Source: Flammula alnicola (Eukaryota; Basidiomycota; Agaricomycetes; Agaricales; Strophariaceae). Taken from it: 56,336 nt of DNA. This document shows positions 1-10,164 of the stretch, in pieces (the first letter of the stretch is position 1; each line of letters starts with the position of its first letter). Where the stretch lies: positions 1 through 56,336 of the forward strand of contig JADNRV010000312.1 of assembly GCA_015499995.1 (NCBI GenBank), written 5' to 3'. The translations under genes and the position numbers were made by a program. The notes beneath the pieces were generated by a model. The model did no database searches. It saw only the letters and a list, made by a program, of their open reading frames with translations, and was not told where the DNA came from.

Positions 1-1643
1 CGATGCGAAGCTTTGCCCTGTATGACTGTCGCATTCCCATTCCTGTAAAATCACATTGGCAGGCGGTTAGCTATAAGTAAAGTAAGATCAAAGAAATAAA
101 TTACTTGCCAGAAGAAGTAAAGGTGTTGTTAATAACAACAATCTGCAGCGTTTGGATGCGTTGAACATTGCTTTGACGGGCAACGCCGCCCCGATGGAGG
201 CGAAGAATAGAGGACCCAGCAGGTGTGTGAGTAGAGGCTGTAGATAGGCTACGAAAGCGTCATGTGCGGGGTTTCTGCTGCTCTTGATGGTCTGTATCTT
301 CGCTCCTGCGTTATCTTGGTCGGTAGCCTGGGTGGGAGGAGCAATGATGGCGTCGTTTACGCCAGAAATTTCTCCAGATGGTTTATCTTCTCCTCCATCT
401 GCTACATCCTCCTCCCCAAACATATAACCGACCAATGCACCTGCGAGATATGCTCCGAATAACTCGCTAGTACCTGCATACCCCGAACCCGCTACAAAAG
501 CCATCAAGGTGAGGACGATAGCAAGGAGAAAGAACTGCGGGCGTGGAGTGGTTGGAGAAAGTTGGCAATGGGTAGTGGTGCGCACTGGAGGTTGAGCCTG
601 TTGAGGTATCGCCACTGTCATCGACGTCGAGGTCGAAGACAGATCAAGAAGGGAACCACGGCGGCTGAGACCCAGACGCTTCTGAACCCTCTCCCATACG
701 TCCCTCCAATGCAATCTAACCGCCTTTCTGAGCCCCATTGCCACAATTGGAGTCCCAAAACCAAACGCGATTGAGACGAGTATAGGGCGCACGATAGTCG
801 GCCACTGTATGTTGGCACGCCTCCCGACTCGGCTTGAGCCAGTCCAGGTATTATCCCTGCGATGACCAGACCCAGCACATCATCCAAGAGCGCTGCACAA
901 ACGAGGACGCAGCCTACACGTGTGCGTCTCAGGTCCATGTTCGTGAAATTTCCGGTGTTCTTCCCCTTTTCTCGTCCAGAACCCGACTTCGCCGTCGTCC
1001 CAGGCCCAGGCGCCAAAAGCGCTAGAGTTGTCCCCAGTGAAGTCGACGAAAGTGAGGCCCCACAGGCAAACGCCTGCAGACCCGTATACCCATGGGCGCC
1101 CATGCCCAACCCCATGCTCAGTGCTACAGGCAGGAGAACGCCCGTCAATGCTGAGACACTGCTCAACCCCGCGTTGTCTCGCATTAATTTTAAGGAGGCT
1201 GCGTCCAGGGATACCCCCGCCTCGAATATCAGTAAGAGAAGGCCGAGGTAGCCGATGTCGATCAGGGTGCGTTGGGTGGACGTTGAGAGAATGGATGCGG
1301 ATGTTATGGAGGGCCCCAAGAGAGCGCCAAGTAGGAGGGGGAGGAGGAGTGTTAGAGCGGGGTTCAGGGTATATGATGCCTTTGCTGAAGACTTCGTCGA
1401 AGAGATGGAGTCGGAAGCGGTTACGACGCCATCATCTGGTTCGCTTGCTAAACGCACGTCCTGAAAGCTGGAACTGTGCGTCGACACTGGGAATGAATTT
1501 GATAACAAGGTAGGCAGTGCTAGAAGTACGAGGTACGTCGATAGTGAAAGCAACGTGGGTAGTGTCGGAGGCGTGTATGGCACCTGTGCGGAGGTTGGGA
1601 TTGTAGTTGTTAATGGAATTTCTGAAGAAGATGAATCGGACAT
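1..1643 (-). CDS. Cation/proton antiporter (Na+/H+ exchanger family), 3' end off window
   Basis: Multi-pass membrane protein that probably exchanges Na+ or K+ for protons. After a low-complexity Ser/Thr/Pro N-terminus, hydrophobic helices follow. They include LNPALTLLLPLLLGALLGPS and a stretch IGYLGLLLLIFEAGVSLD, which is the usual 'LLLFxxGxxxD' of the Na_H_Exchanger fold. Next come an ASLSSTSLGTTLALL helix and a DDVLGLVIAG helix with the conserved paired Asp. The second half has SGYAGTSELFGAYLAGALVG and GPLFFASIGAALPVKAMF. I chose the Met at 1643 (MSDSSSS); an in-frame Met lies 13 codons upstream at 1682. The two halves are in different frames, meeting near 803-812 (see findings). The last visible exon ends near 104 at a GTAATT donor, so the gene runs off the left edge. 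The family assignment is firm; the transported ion is not. Confidence 0.8.
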
Positions 1644-2346
1644 CGTTTGGATAAGAAATATCAATTCAGGTCGTGCTTTCAATTCCGCCGATAACTTGAT
1701 GTCGACTAGTCAGAGGGGGGATCTGTTCTCTTCTTGAGAATGGGTATCGTTGACGAGGCCGTTGGACTGAAGTTGGCCTTTGACTTTAGGATATGGGAGT
1801 AAGGAACGAATCCACGACGAGCTTGTTGATTTCGCGCCCTTTGAGTAGCTGATTTCTCTGAACTTGGAGGGTTATTTGACAATGCAGTAGAAGTTGAACG
1901 TATACTTGAGTTTCACTGGAGACGACGTATACATCGTTCCTTCCAAATTGCGTAACGTAGCGGACTTCAGCCTTGCCTCAGTCTTAGTGGTCGACTTGCA
2001 AGACGACCGAAAGTCAAAAATAGTCCTTGGAATATTGGAGCTAGAAGTTCAAACTGAACGCCGCTTGTTCAGAATCGACGCCTAGATGGAGTTTTCAAGT
2101 GATAAATCGTCGATGAGGGAGAACCAAGGTGGTAAGAAGAAAAGAGCTTGAACAGGATGTCAGGAAATCCATGACAAATAGATGGCACGTGATTGAAAAC
2201 GCGTCGCGTCGCCTACTCGGACTCTGGAGTTCTCAGCCAGAAATTCAGTCAAAAATCACTTTCACGTTGGTGATCTCATAATATTATGCGGGGTTGCGAT
2301 AAAATTCATTTTTATCATTTCAGCTGTAGTATCGGATGGGTCTTGG
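1644..2346. other. Intergenic, no gene seen
   Basis: About 700 bases upstream of the antiporter start and downstream of the glycoside-hydrolase-like gene. Short open frames here lack any family resemblance. It presumably holds the antiporter promoter and the 3' end of the next gene. Confidence 0.5.
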
Positions 2347-4341
2347 TCAAAGTTCATCATGTTCTGGCCTTTTAGAATCTAATATATCATCTTGAGGTTG
2401 CGAAATTACTACTATTGCTGATCCTAAGGGCTCCAAAACCAACTCTCGATCGGAAGACATTGATGTGCCCTCTTGGATTATCCACGATATAGTTTGGTTG
2501 CCCAGTCGTTGAATAAGAGTACCGAAATTGTCGCGGTCCAGATTCGTGGCAAGAATGAGAGTCTTGGGCCCTCTTCTCCATAGGCTTACGTCCACACGAC
2601 CGTAGGTTGAATGACTAAAGGAGGTCTCGGGGTCGAAGAAATAGGGAACGAGCTGTGAAAGGGCTTTGGCAAACAGAGACGCGTACTGTTTGATGTCGAC
2701 TGGCGTCGGATCTATCCAAGGTATAATGCCTGACATTCAAAGAGTTAAAGTCGGAAAGGGCCAATCATGTAGAACAAAAAAATTCAATACCGCGAGCACC
2801 GTGATTGATACTAAGAATGGTCTGGACAAGCCATTCCCTCCCGGTTGGTGGTCGGGTCCAGAATCTACAATCACGCTTTAATAAAGGAATAGTCGGATAA
2901 CAGCAGCAGGAATCTACGTACTCTTCACCTCCGAAAGCTTGCGTAACTGTCCAAATAAATTTCGTCTTGTCCCATCCAAGCATGCGCAACCTCGTGCTCG
3001 CTTCATCCAACCTCTTCGATATGTCCTCGAACTGACCTTCGCAGTTATCACATCCACAGCAGCCAAAGTCTTTCGTGCAGGGCGTGCTATACTTCGAAGA
3101 AAAAGTGACGTTGTTCCCAATCATGTACACGTCGGGAAGTATGATATCAGCGCCAGAGACGTACTCCTCGAAGAAGTAGTCGGCGCAATTGAGCGCGATG
3201 GACACTGGGTGATAGCCGTCTAGTTCGTATATGAGGTCGTACGCTGCTCGCGTGGCGTCCAAGGCATCGCCTGAGCCATCGGGCTCGTCCGCGGTGTACC
3301 ATAAGAGCAAGCATTTGTGGCGTTTTAATGCTTCGACTTCCTGAGAGACGGCGTGCAGATTCTGGTATGAGCTGGGGACGGGGTAGTAAATGAGCTATGT
3401 GGCTACCCGAGGTAAAACGATAACACACACTGTCGCATATCGTACATCAAATAGAGTCCGATGGCATCCATATGATCCAGCATTGCGTCAAAGGCAGCTT
3501 TGTCGGTAAAAGGTGGAACAGGATGCACTACAGTGAACCTGACATACTTTCAGTTATTTCTAACAGGTTGAAAAGGGAGAAAAAATTACCCTTGAGACTT
3601 AATCTCATCCAGAATAGTCAAGTTAGATGCCAGGTACCCTCCAAAGTCCGTGTAAAATCCAATAGGGAAGATGTGTTCGAAGTTTCCTGCATTGGACTTT
3701 GTCATCAGAGCCCCAGTTTTTCGGTCTAATTTTGTCACAGAGCCAGACGGTGGGTTCGGAAGATACCATAGAGACGTGGTGTAGACAACGGTCTGTTTGA
3801 GAGTAGTTGAGACTTCAAGTTCTGCCGAGCAGGTTATATTGTACGGTGTCCTGTGGGGACGGAGGCTACAGAGAGATAAAGGTAGCTCCAAATCTTTCGC
3901 GTTCATTTCGACATCTCTGTAAACAGTAAGATAACCATCAACTTCAAGAGTAACGGTGAGCGTGGTGGGAACTGGGTTATTCCGAGTCATGGGCGACCCG
4001 TGTCGCAGATGCACAGGCGTGATCAGAGTGTCGACGAGTACAGAAGCATAAGAGCGACAGTCATCTTCCTTCAGATATGGCTGGTTCCTGGGGACGCAAC
4101 GAAAGGCAAATTCAGGTTCTTTCAAGTCCTCAGAAGGAGGGAAAGTGCCTTTAGGTGGGATAATTGGCTGATCGATTTCGTAATTCTTTCCGCACCTGAA
4201 TCAAATGAGTCAATGTAGACGGCGTGAAGAATGAATGCAACAGGTTTACCATGTATTTCCGCGGACCCCCGTAGAAGATATGTATTGAAGCAAGAGATTG
4301 ACGAGCGTCAACGCCGGCTGCCACGTAAGTCGGGTTCGCAT
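2347..4341 (-). CDS. Secreted glycoside-hydrolase-like protein (TIM-barrel type)
   Basis: Reading down the minus strand, exon 1 (4341-4250) encodes a signal peptide (MRTRLTWQPALTLVNLLLQY). It joins in phase 2 to an exon at 4195-3590 beginning CGKNYEIDQPI. That exon is an N-terminal beta-rich domain with EPEFAFRCVPRNQPYL. Later exons hold MDAIGLYLMYDMRQ, a barrel-like core with YTADEPDGSGDA (the DEP Glu is a plausible catalytic acid) and ADIILPDVYMIGN. A Cys cluster (CTKDFGCCGCDNC) and a C-terminal beta domain (LILATNLDRDNFGTL) follow. Fungal relatives are annotated only as glycoside hydrolase catalytic-core proteins; substrate and CAZy family are not evident. A truncated second copy of the N-terminal domain lies near 36.2-36.5 kb. 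Exon ends in the middle of the gene are approximate. Confidence 0.7.
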
Positions 4342-4462
4342 CCGAATGTTCCAGACGATTCAATTCGCCTCGCGGCTAATTAGGCGCCTGTCTCTATGAA
4401 ACGCTAGAAGGTTCTCCAGTCAACTGCTGCGTAGCAATGGGTCTGTCATGGGGATGTTACGG

Positions 4463-4793
4463 CAGTGTTGGACAAGTCATTGACTAGTCAATAAAGTCGG
4501 TCATAGTCAACAAAAGTCAAGTCATCGGTCAAATTGACCAGTGACTTGACCCAAAAGGCTGATGGCCATCAATCAATTCCCACACGACTATGCATCTTGG
4601 TGCGTGATGGGATGCGTGCTGATGTAGCGCTGATGCGTGATGCGTAGTGTCTCCATGGGTCACGTGCGGCTGCTTTGAAGTGCGTGTTGATCAGTCAAAA
4701 GTCAATCAAAATTGACCGGTCATGACTAGTCATGACTAGTCATTCGATTTTTGACCGTGACTTTGCAGGATAAGTCATGACTGTCCAACACTG
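4463..4793. mobile_element. hAT-type MITE, 331 bp
   Basis: The element begins CAGTGTTGGACA and ends TGTCCAACACTG, a perfect 12-bp terminal inverted repeat. It is flanked on both sides by the identical octamer TGTTACGG (4455-4462 and 4794-4801). An 8-bp target duplication with CAGxG ends is the signature of hAT elements. The interior has no coding frame and is packed with TGAC/GTCA and ACTAGT subterminal motifs such as TGACTAGTCATGACTAGTCA. It sits upstream of the glycoside-hydrolase-like gene and is non-autonomous. Confidence 0.88.
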
Positions 4794-4801
4794 TGTTACG
4801 G

Positions 4802-5310
4802 AGAGGAAGAAACCTGGAACTTTGTGAGAAATATCTGAATTCTGGAAGATCACCACCGATAGGGAATTGCCGAAGCTTACACGCTGCCCCTTGCGCTCTA
4901 TCTCAGCGCAGGAAACAATCCGGTCGCAGTAAGCCCATAATATCGTCTGCTTATATATTGTATAAGATATTCATATGTACATCGAATTGCTGCATTATAA
5001 AACATAGCGTACAGTGGGAATGAGCTGCCGCTAACTTGAACAAGCCTTTCAAAAGAACTGCTTGCATTTCGGTCGAGAAATAACGAGGAGTCTCTATAAT
5101 GTTTGATCCTCGATCTCGCCAACTTTTATTTGTGCCTTTTCAGCAACGGTTCCTTCCCTGATGGCGGAGATATTACTTTTCGGATAGGGTTGTAGTAATG
5201 TTGCTATATCACGGCATCGACTAACTGAGGGGTGTATCTGTTGGCAAGTATTGAAGAAAGTAAGCAATTGGCGAACAAATGCGCTCCAACGGCGCGCTTC
5301 GTAGGCAGCA
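4802..5310. other. Intergenic, no gene seen
   Basis: About 500 bases between the MITE and the 3' end of the DUF6533 gene. I see no conserved coding frame or RNA gene. Confidence 0.4.
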
Positions 5311-6680
5311 TTATGGCATACTCGAACCTGAGCCAAACCCACGAAAAGATTCCAGAGAATGGCCTGATTCAATGATTTCCAGCTCAAAGACCGAGCCATA
5401 GTCGGACTCTGAGGACTCGGAAGGTTCAGGTTGTCTCAAATAATGCATATTTAGTATCAGTCGGCAGGCCTAGAGAAGCAAGGTCAAGGTCGCAAGTTGT
5501 CAAATCAAGTTCGAGACGAACCACGACTGAGAAGCAGCTTGTCAGACTGATTTATGAGAACAAGTCAATGAGCTTTGGCCTGTGTCTTGACAAACGTTAT
5601 ACGCACCTGAAAACCACATGGGCTAAATTCTTGACTCTGAATGAAATCGGAATGATGACAAGGACTGCCGCTGAGCAAGAATTTTAGACGCCGACAAAAG
5701 GGATACGAGACGTACAACTCACCGCAAATTCCTACGAAAAAGGATCCTCCATCGCGCATCACCTGAGTTACAACTGGAATGTCTACCCATCCATCTGGGA
5801 GACACTTTTTGTATTTCCACAGCGCTAAGCCCCATATCGTACATTGCGTAAACAATACAATTCCGCTGCAGATGCGTATCGCACAATATAATCAGTCGAC
5901 TCCCACAAAACAAAAAAAGGGAACCAGTAGAGACACATACACGGTACGGAGCACTTCCTTCGGGGTGTTAATAATGATACATGCCGCGTTATAATCCAAG
6001 TGGGGAATGTTATGGATCGAATTGTAGATATTGGCGGCTATCTCGAGCAGGACAGCAAATGTTAGTATGCCTCCCACTATCAAATTGTTTTGATATAGCG
6101 CATACACTACGATCGAAGTCAACAACGATAACAAATGTACTCGCAGGTGGAGAGAAGCATCTTACCCCGTAATACTAGGATAATTTCAACCGCACCCAAA
6201 AGAGACATGTTGTTGGCCATCTGAAAGTAGAACCAGCCTTCGCAGGTTCTTGGTTTGACGGGCACCTTCGATAAAGGCCCTAGCACAAAAATTAAGGCGG
6301 CACTGGAGACCTTTTCATTAAATATTCCTTTCATGCAACGACGCTAGCACTTACATTTGACTTGCAACGCCATAATAACGCGAAAAGAGGTACAGCCACT
6401 TCACTCTTGTTTTGGGGCTCCTGGAAACAGACGGTACCTTTATTCAGAGGGAGGAATGACATGACAATTTGATACGACTTGCCTGAAAATGAAATAATAC
6501 TCTTTGCGGCAGCTCACAAGTACATCCCAGAGTATAACGACCAGCCCTACGACTGCCAAAGATGAGACGACGCTTCCGCAAAACTGGATGTTGGGCCAAG
6601 GACTCACGCGTCGCACATTTCCTCGCGACTAGGTCAAAATCCGGGACGAAAGGATCGCCCGTTTCGCGTAGCAGCTGCAT
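5311..6680 (-). CDS. DUF6533-family seven-helix membrane protein
   Basis: A basidiomycete-expanded family of predicted seven-helix proteins of unknown function. The spliced order is: short N-terminus from the Met at 6680 (MQLLRETGDPFVPDFDL); TM1 with VVGLVVILWDVLVSCRKEYY; KTRVKWLYLFSRYYGV; a helix ending in LIFVLGPLSKV; CEGWFYFQMANN; and VEIILVLRVYALYQNN, the family hallmark 'LRVYALY'. Then come LLEIAANIY, TQCTIWGLALWKY, MRDGGSFFVGICAAVLVIIP, ACRLILNMHYLRQPEP and an acidic Ser/Glu/Gly-rich tail ending GSGSSMP at 5311. All joins keep frame. One intron (6421-6482) uses a GC-AG boundary. The product is about 310 residues, normal for the family. Confidence 0.75.
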
Positions 6681-7713
6681 TCTGTCTGGGCGCACTAACG
6701 GGTCTTTCCAAAAAAACCTTCAAGGTGGTGGTTGGACGACGCGATGGCAAGTTGGATGAAAGGGTAGGAACTAAGTCTGAAGCTCCACCGTTAACGACTG
6801 CTATATGTAATATATATGTGAGCTCGGTTTTGACAGTGAGAATAAAGCGGCCATCAGAGCGCACCTAGCAGAAAAGCCAGCCTCTCGGGCCGCTACATTT
6901 CAGATGCCTCGATCATGAGAAACGTGGCTATTTAGTGGGTAGGATACCTCCTCGACCCTGTGATTCAAACGTCACCGGCGCCGATGGAGAAATCTTATCT
7001 GCAAGTTGCTATATGTAATAGGATGGCAGCCTGAGGCCGAAGGCACAGACCCAATGGAGTGAGCCAAATCAGCCGGGGAAACTAATAGATACTCGACAGA
7101 CAAGGCACGGAAAACACCTCCCTCCAACTTCACTAGCAGTGTTCCACTTCCACAACACCCGACTCAGCAGAAGAGTCTGAACAGAAGTCGAAAAAAAAAG
7201 GAATTCACTATGTCAAGAAGCTTCATGCATATATATCGTCCGCGTCGCTGGGAATAAATTGAGTTTTAAGTTCGGAAATTGACGGGCAATTGACAGGCGC
7301 TTTTGATAGCGTTTAGAGCATCGGATGTACAGCCAAGAAAAGGGGTATTAGCCTCGTGTGGAAAAGCGATGATCTCGCGATGTGATCTAGGCGCCAATAG
7401 TTTTCCGGAAGCGTCCAGCAAGACATGCCGCTGGCTTCTTGTTGGCACTGGCAGCACCCAACGAAGAAGCGGTGGCAAGGGAAAGACGTCCGCCTGAGAT
7501 GGTAAGTCATCAGTGCAACATCATCTAATCAACTGATATGGATAGTACTTAAGGTTGTTGCACATGCATTGAGCGAGTTAGTAGTCCAGTGATGAGTCTG
7601 GTCAGTGTTACAACTCGATCAGGATCTCGGGAGATGCCGGCACTTCCTGCGCCGCCCCCAAAACCGGCTGCATACCGCTTACCCATCCTGAGAGTTTGCT
7701 CTACAGCATATGG
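6681..7713. other. Intergenic, no gene seen
   Basis: About 1 kb upstream of the DUF6533 gene. The short open frames near 7270-7510 on both strands show no family motif and no paired splice sites. It probably includes the DUF6533 promoter. Confidence 0.4.
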
Positions 7714-7968
7714 TTTTTTTTTTTTTTTTTTTTTTTTTTGGAATCCCGTTTATAGTCATTTTCGGGGCGAACCCCATGTAGACTACTCACAGCCGGCCTG
7801 TACCTAATGTAGATAGACAACCCCCAGCTACCCCAACCCATGTAGGCGGCAACTTAATCCCCCTTTCCGAACCTTACGGCCGGTCTGGCAGAAGGAGTCG
7901 GCCAATGAAGCTATCTACCCCGGGCGCACTCCTGCGCTATATATGAGTAATTAACAGTTACTACTTTA
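7714..7968 (-). mobile_element. Poly(A)-tailed short retroposon (SINE-like)
   Basis: On the minus strand a roughly 230-bp non-coding body ends in an uninterrupted run of 26 A (plus-strand T run at 7714-7739). The 10-mer AGCATATGGT occurs on each side, at 7705-7714 and 7969-7978, as expected of a target-site duplication from target-primed reverse transcription. No reverse transcriptase frame fits in it, so it would have been mobilised in trans. A loose Pol III B-box-like string (GGTTCGCCCCG) is present, but tRNA ancestry is not proven. Confidence 0.65.
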
Positions 7969-7979
7969 AGCATATGGTT

Positions 7980-9540
7980 AATAACCTCTGCAACCCTAAG
8001 CATGCCATACAAATGGTCATTTCAATCTAAACTCGATATTGTACAATTGTGGTGATGCCATAAACTACTCTGCAGATTCAAGCCATGTTCGGACTTTCTC
8101 CCGGGTACTCTCTGCCTTCATTGCTTGTGCTTGACGCGCACCCTTCCTTGCATTTAGCACCCATAACCCCATGACTACGTCGGCAATGTCGCCTTCCTGG
8201 GAGTCTTCTGTATCGCTTGAGAACCGACCAACATGTCGTACCTTCTCATGCCTGGCAGCCGGGGCATCACGATCACACTCGTTATCATCATATTTGTAGT
8301 AAATCTCCTTGGTGTGTTCCTGGGCGAATTGTACAAATTCAGTCACTCCCCATGTTTTGAGGGCGACGCAACCATAGGCGACGTCGAAGATAAGAGGCGG
8401 TGGCCAGTCATTACTGTCCGATTGCCTCGCATCCGAGTTGTGAGGTGCCAAGAGCGCGACGACACGATCTTTGTTACTGAAATGCTGAAAGGTGAGGCGA
8501 CTGTCTGCAACCGATGGTTGTACGGCGAAACCAAGATGCTGGGCATTGGGTTGAGTGACGAGGTCCACATCTTTCACGGTCATCGCAAAATTGGGTGTCT
8601 ATCAACTAATTCAATCACGTCAAAGACGATTGGGTTGAATAATTGACCTGCAAAAAAGCGACCTGACAGGCCCCAATTGCAGGGCTCAGCGATACTGAAA
8701 GCAGGATTCCATTCCGTGTATCGTTGATGTCGTTCAAGGGTGGATCGATGGTTTCTTTTCTATGATTGACGAGATTGATCATGTACTTAGCTTTGAATGA
8801 GAACTCGGAATGATATAAGAGACATTCAGAACACACCTGGTCTCCCTTTGCGTGAGGAATGATGTGACATACTTCAGCGAGTGGTGGACGACTGGCAGTC
8901 AGCACGCAGTTTCCGTCGCGAGCAATCACCCTCTCTTCGAAATTGCGCCAGTTGATGGAGATAGATGATGCGTCTGAAGTTCTGTCGTCCATCCCAGCGG
9001 GGTCAAGCAAACAGGGGACTAACATCAAAGATGAACGACAGGTCCAGGATTGCTAGTATATGACTTGCGTTGCGATACATAGTAATAAATACCAGGTGGT
9101 ATATCAGCTTGATAATATTCGACTTCTGGGCCACCAGGTAAGGTGGAGATGTGGCCTTCGTTGCCATAGATTGTGAACCCCAGATAACGCAGCCAAGTAA
9201 GAGGATGTACTGAGAAGCGCTGACATGTGTCAACAGGAATGGATAGTGCAGGTCGGTATATATCATTGAATGGCATCCAGAGCTCAACGTTCGTGGCCAT
9301 GATGGATGATGGTGTTGGTATGTCACGGTGATGGGCGGGGTGGTTTCGACTGCGAAAAAGAATGACGTCACACGGCAACACCCGCAGACGGGAAATTAAC
9401 GTTCTTTGAAGAACCCATCACCGACCCATCGATGCCCATCATTAATCATTAATCATTAATCATTCTCCAAGCTCAGAGCTTTATCTATGTGCTTAAAGTT
9501 ACAGACCACCGGGAAAGGTTTGAAAACTCATGTAAAGTCC
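7980..9540 (-). repeat. Left arm of large inverted duplication (HNH gene copy 1)
   Basis: This arm matches 10165-11685 in reverse complement over about 1.5 kb. The match includes the gene, its 5' flank (GACGTCACACGGCAAC, then CATTCTCCAAGCTCAGAGCT) and its 3' flank (CTCGATATTGTACAATTGTG, ATAAATGGTCATTTCA-like). Small indels and scattered substitutions show the copies have begun to diverge. Boundaries are by eye. Confidence 0.85.
8065..9300 (-). CDS. HNH-nuclease-domain protein, copy 1
   Basis: Basidiomycete HNH family (PF13391-like). An N-terminal domain (VELWMPFNDIYRPALSIPVD, then RFSVHPLTWLRYLGF) precedes a central HNH region with ERVIARDGNCV, then EVCHIIPHAKGD containing the metal-binding His pair, and INDTRNGILL. 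After a 49-nt intron comes the C-terminal domain starting TPNFAMTVKDVDLV and ending TWLESAE. Introns inferred from phase: one before LDPAGMDDRTS, a 45-nt one after AKGDQ, and the 49-nt one after VAFLQ. The ATG at 9300 gives MATNVELW. The role is unknown; the family is abundant in mushrooms, and nuclease activity is inferred from the fold only. It is transcribed divergently from copy 2. Confidence 0.8.
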
Positions 9541-10164
9541 GAATAAATCCGCCAAAAAAGAACAGTTGGAAATTGGAAGTTAATTAATAACATCAACAAC
9601 TTTCCAGTCACTGCCGTCTCTCAGAAACAAGAGAACTTCCCAAGAAATGATGTCTATCCTACCCCCGACGTTCTTCTCGCTTTCTCTCTTCTCATCTGAT
9701 TCAAGAGTGGCCCTGCTGACAACTTCATCGGTGTTTCGCGATATCTACGAGAAGTTTATCTATACCCAGCTTCATTTCACATCTCGGATGCAGCTAGCTT
9801 CGTTTAGTATATAGTTCTCCAAAGAGCACTGTGCCTCACGCGCCTTACGCGCCTCGCTCTGTGGAACTGGACATCACCATCGATGAGTCTAATCTCGTGT
9901 TCTTCGACGTCTATGTTGCGTCTATGCTCTGTTTTCCCAGTGTCTGTCGGATACCACAGAGGGCGCGCAATGAGACGAGAACCGAAGACTGTTCTTGGAC
10001 TTCTTGTGTCTACGCCTCAATTCACATGCATTTGACTCTCAGATAGAGATGGTTCACAGTGCACTTTCTCTCCTCAAGTGAGTATACTTACTGGGTAACG
10101 ATAAGGTCCTTGGCATTGCTAAAGCAAGGGTTTGGCCCAAGGCAATTCATTTGGACAGGACTAG
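9541..10164. other. Unique spacer of the inverted duplication
   Basis: About 620 bases between the arms, together with arm ends serving as the shared upstream region of the two divergent HNH genes. A short plus frame at 9831-10046 has no recognisable content. An ATTAATC triplet repeat lies just inside the left arm near 9442. Confidence 0.5.

Noticed and set aside
4898..5122. Short minus-strand frames downstream of the DUF6533 gene
   Set aside because: The true last DUF6533 exon ends at 5311 in another frame; these frames show no motif of their own.
9831..10046. 71-codon plus frame in the HNH spacer
   Set aside because: Cys- and Arg-rich composition without a motif; falls in the unique spacer and is not shared by the arms.
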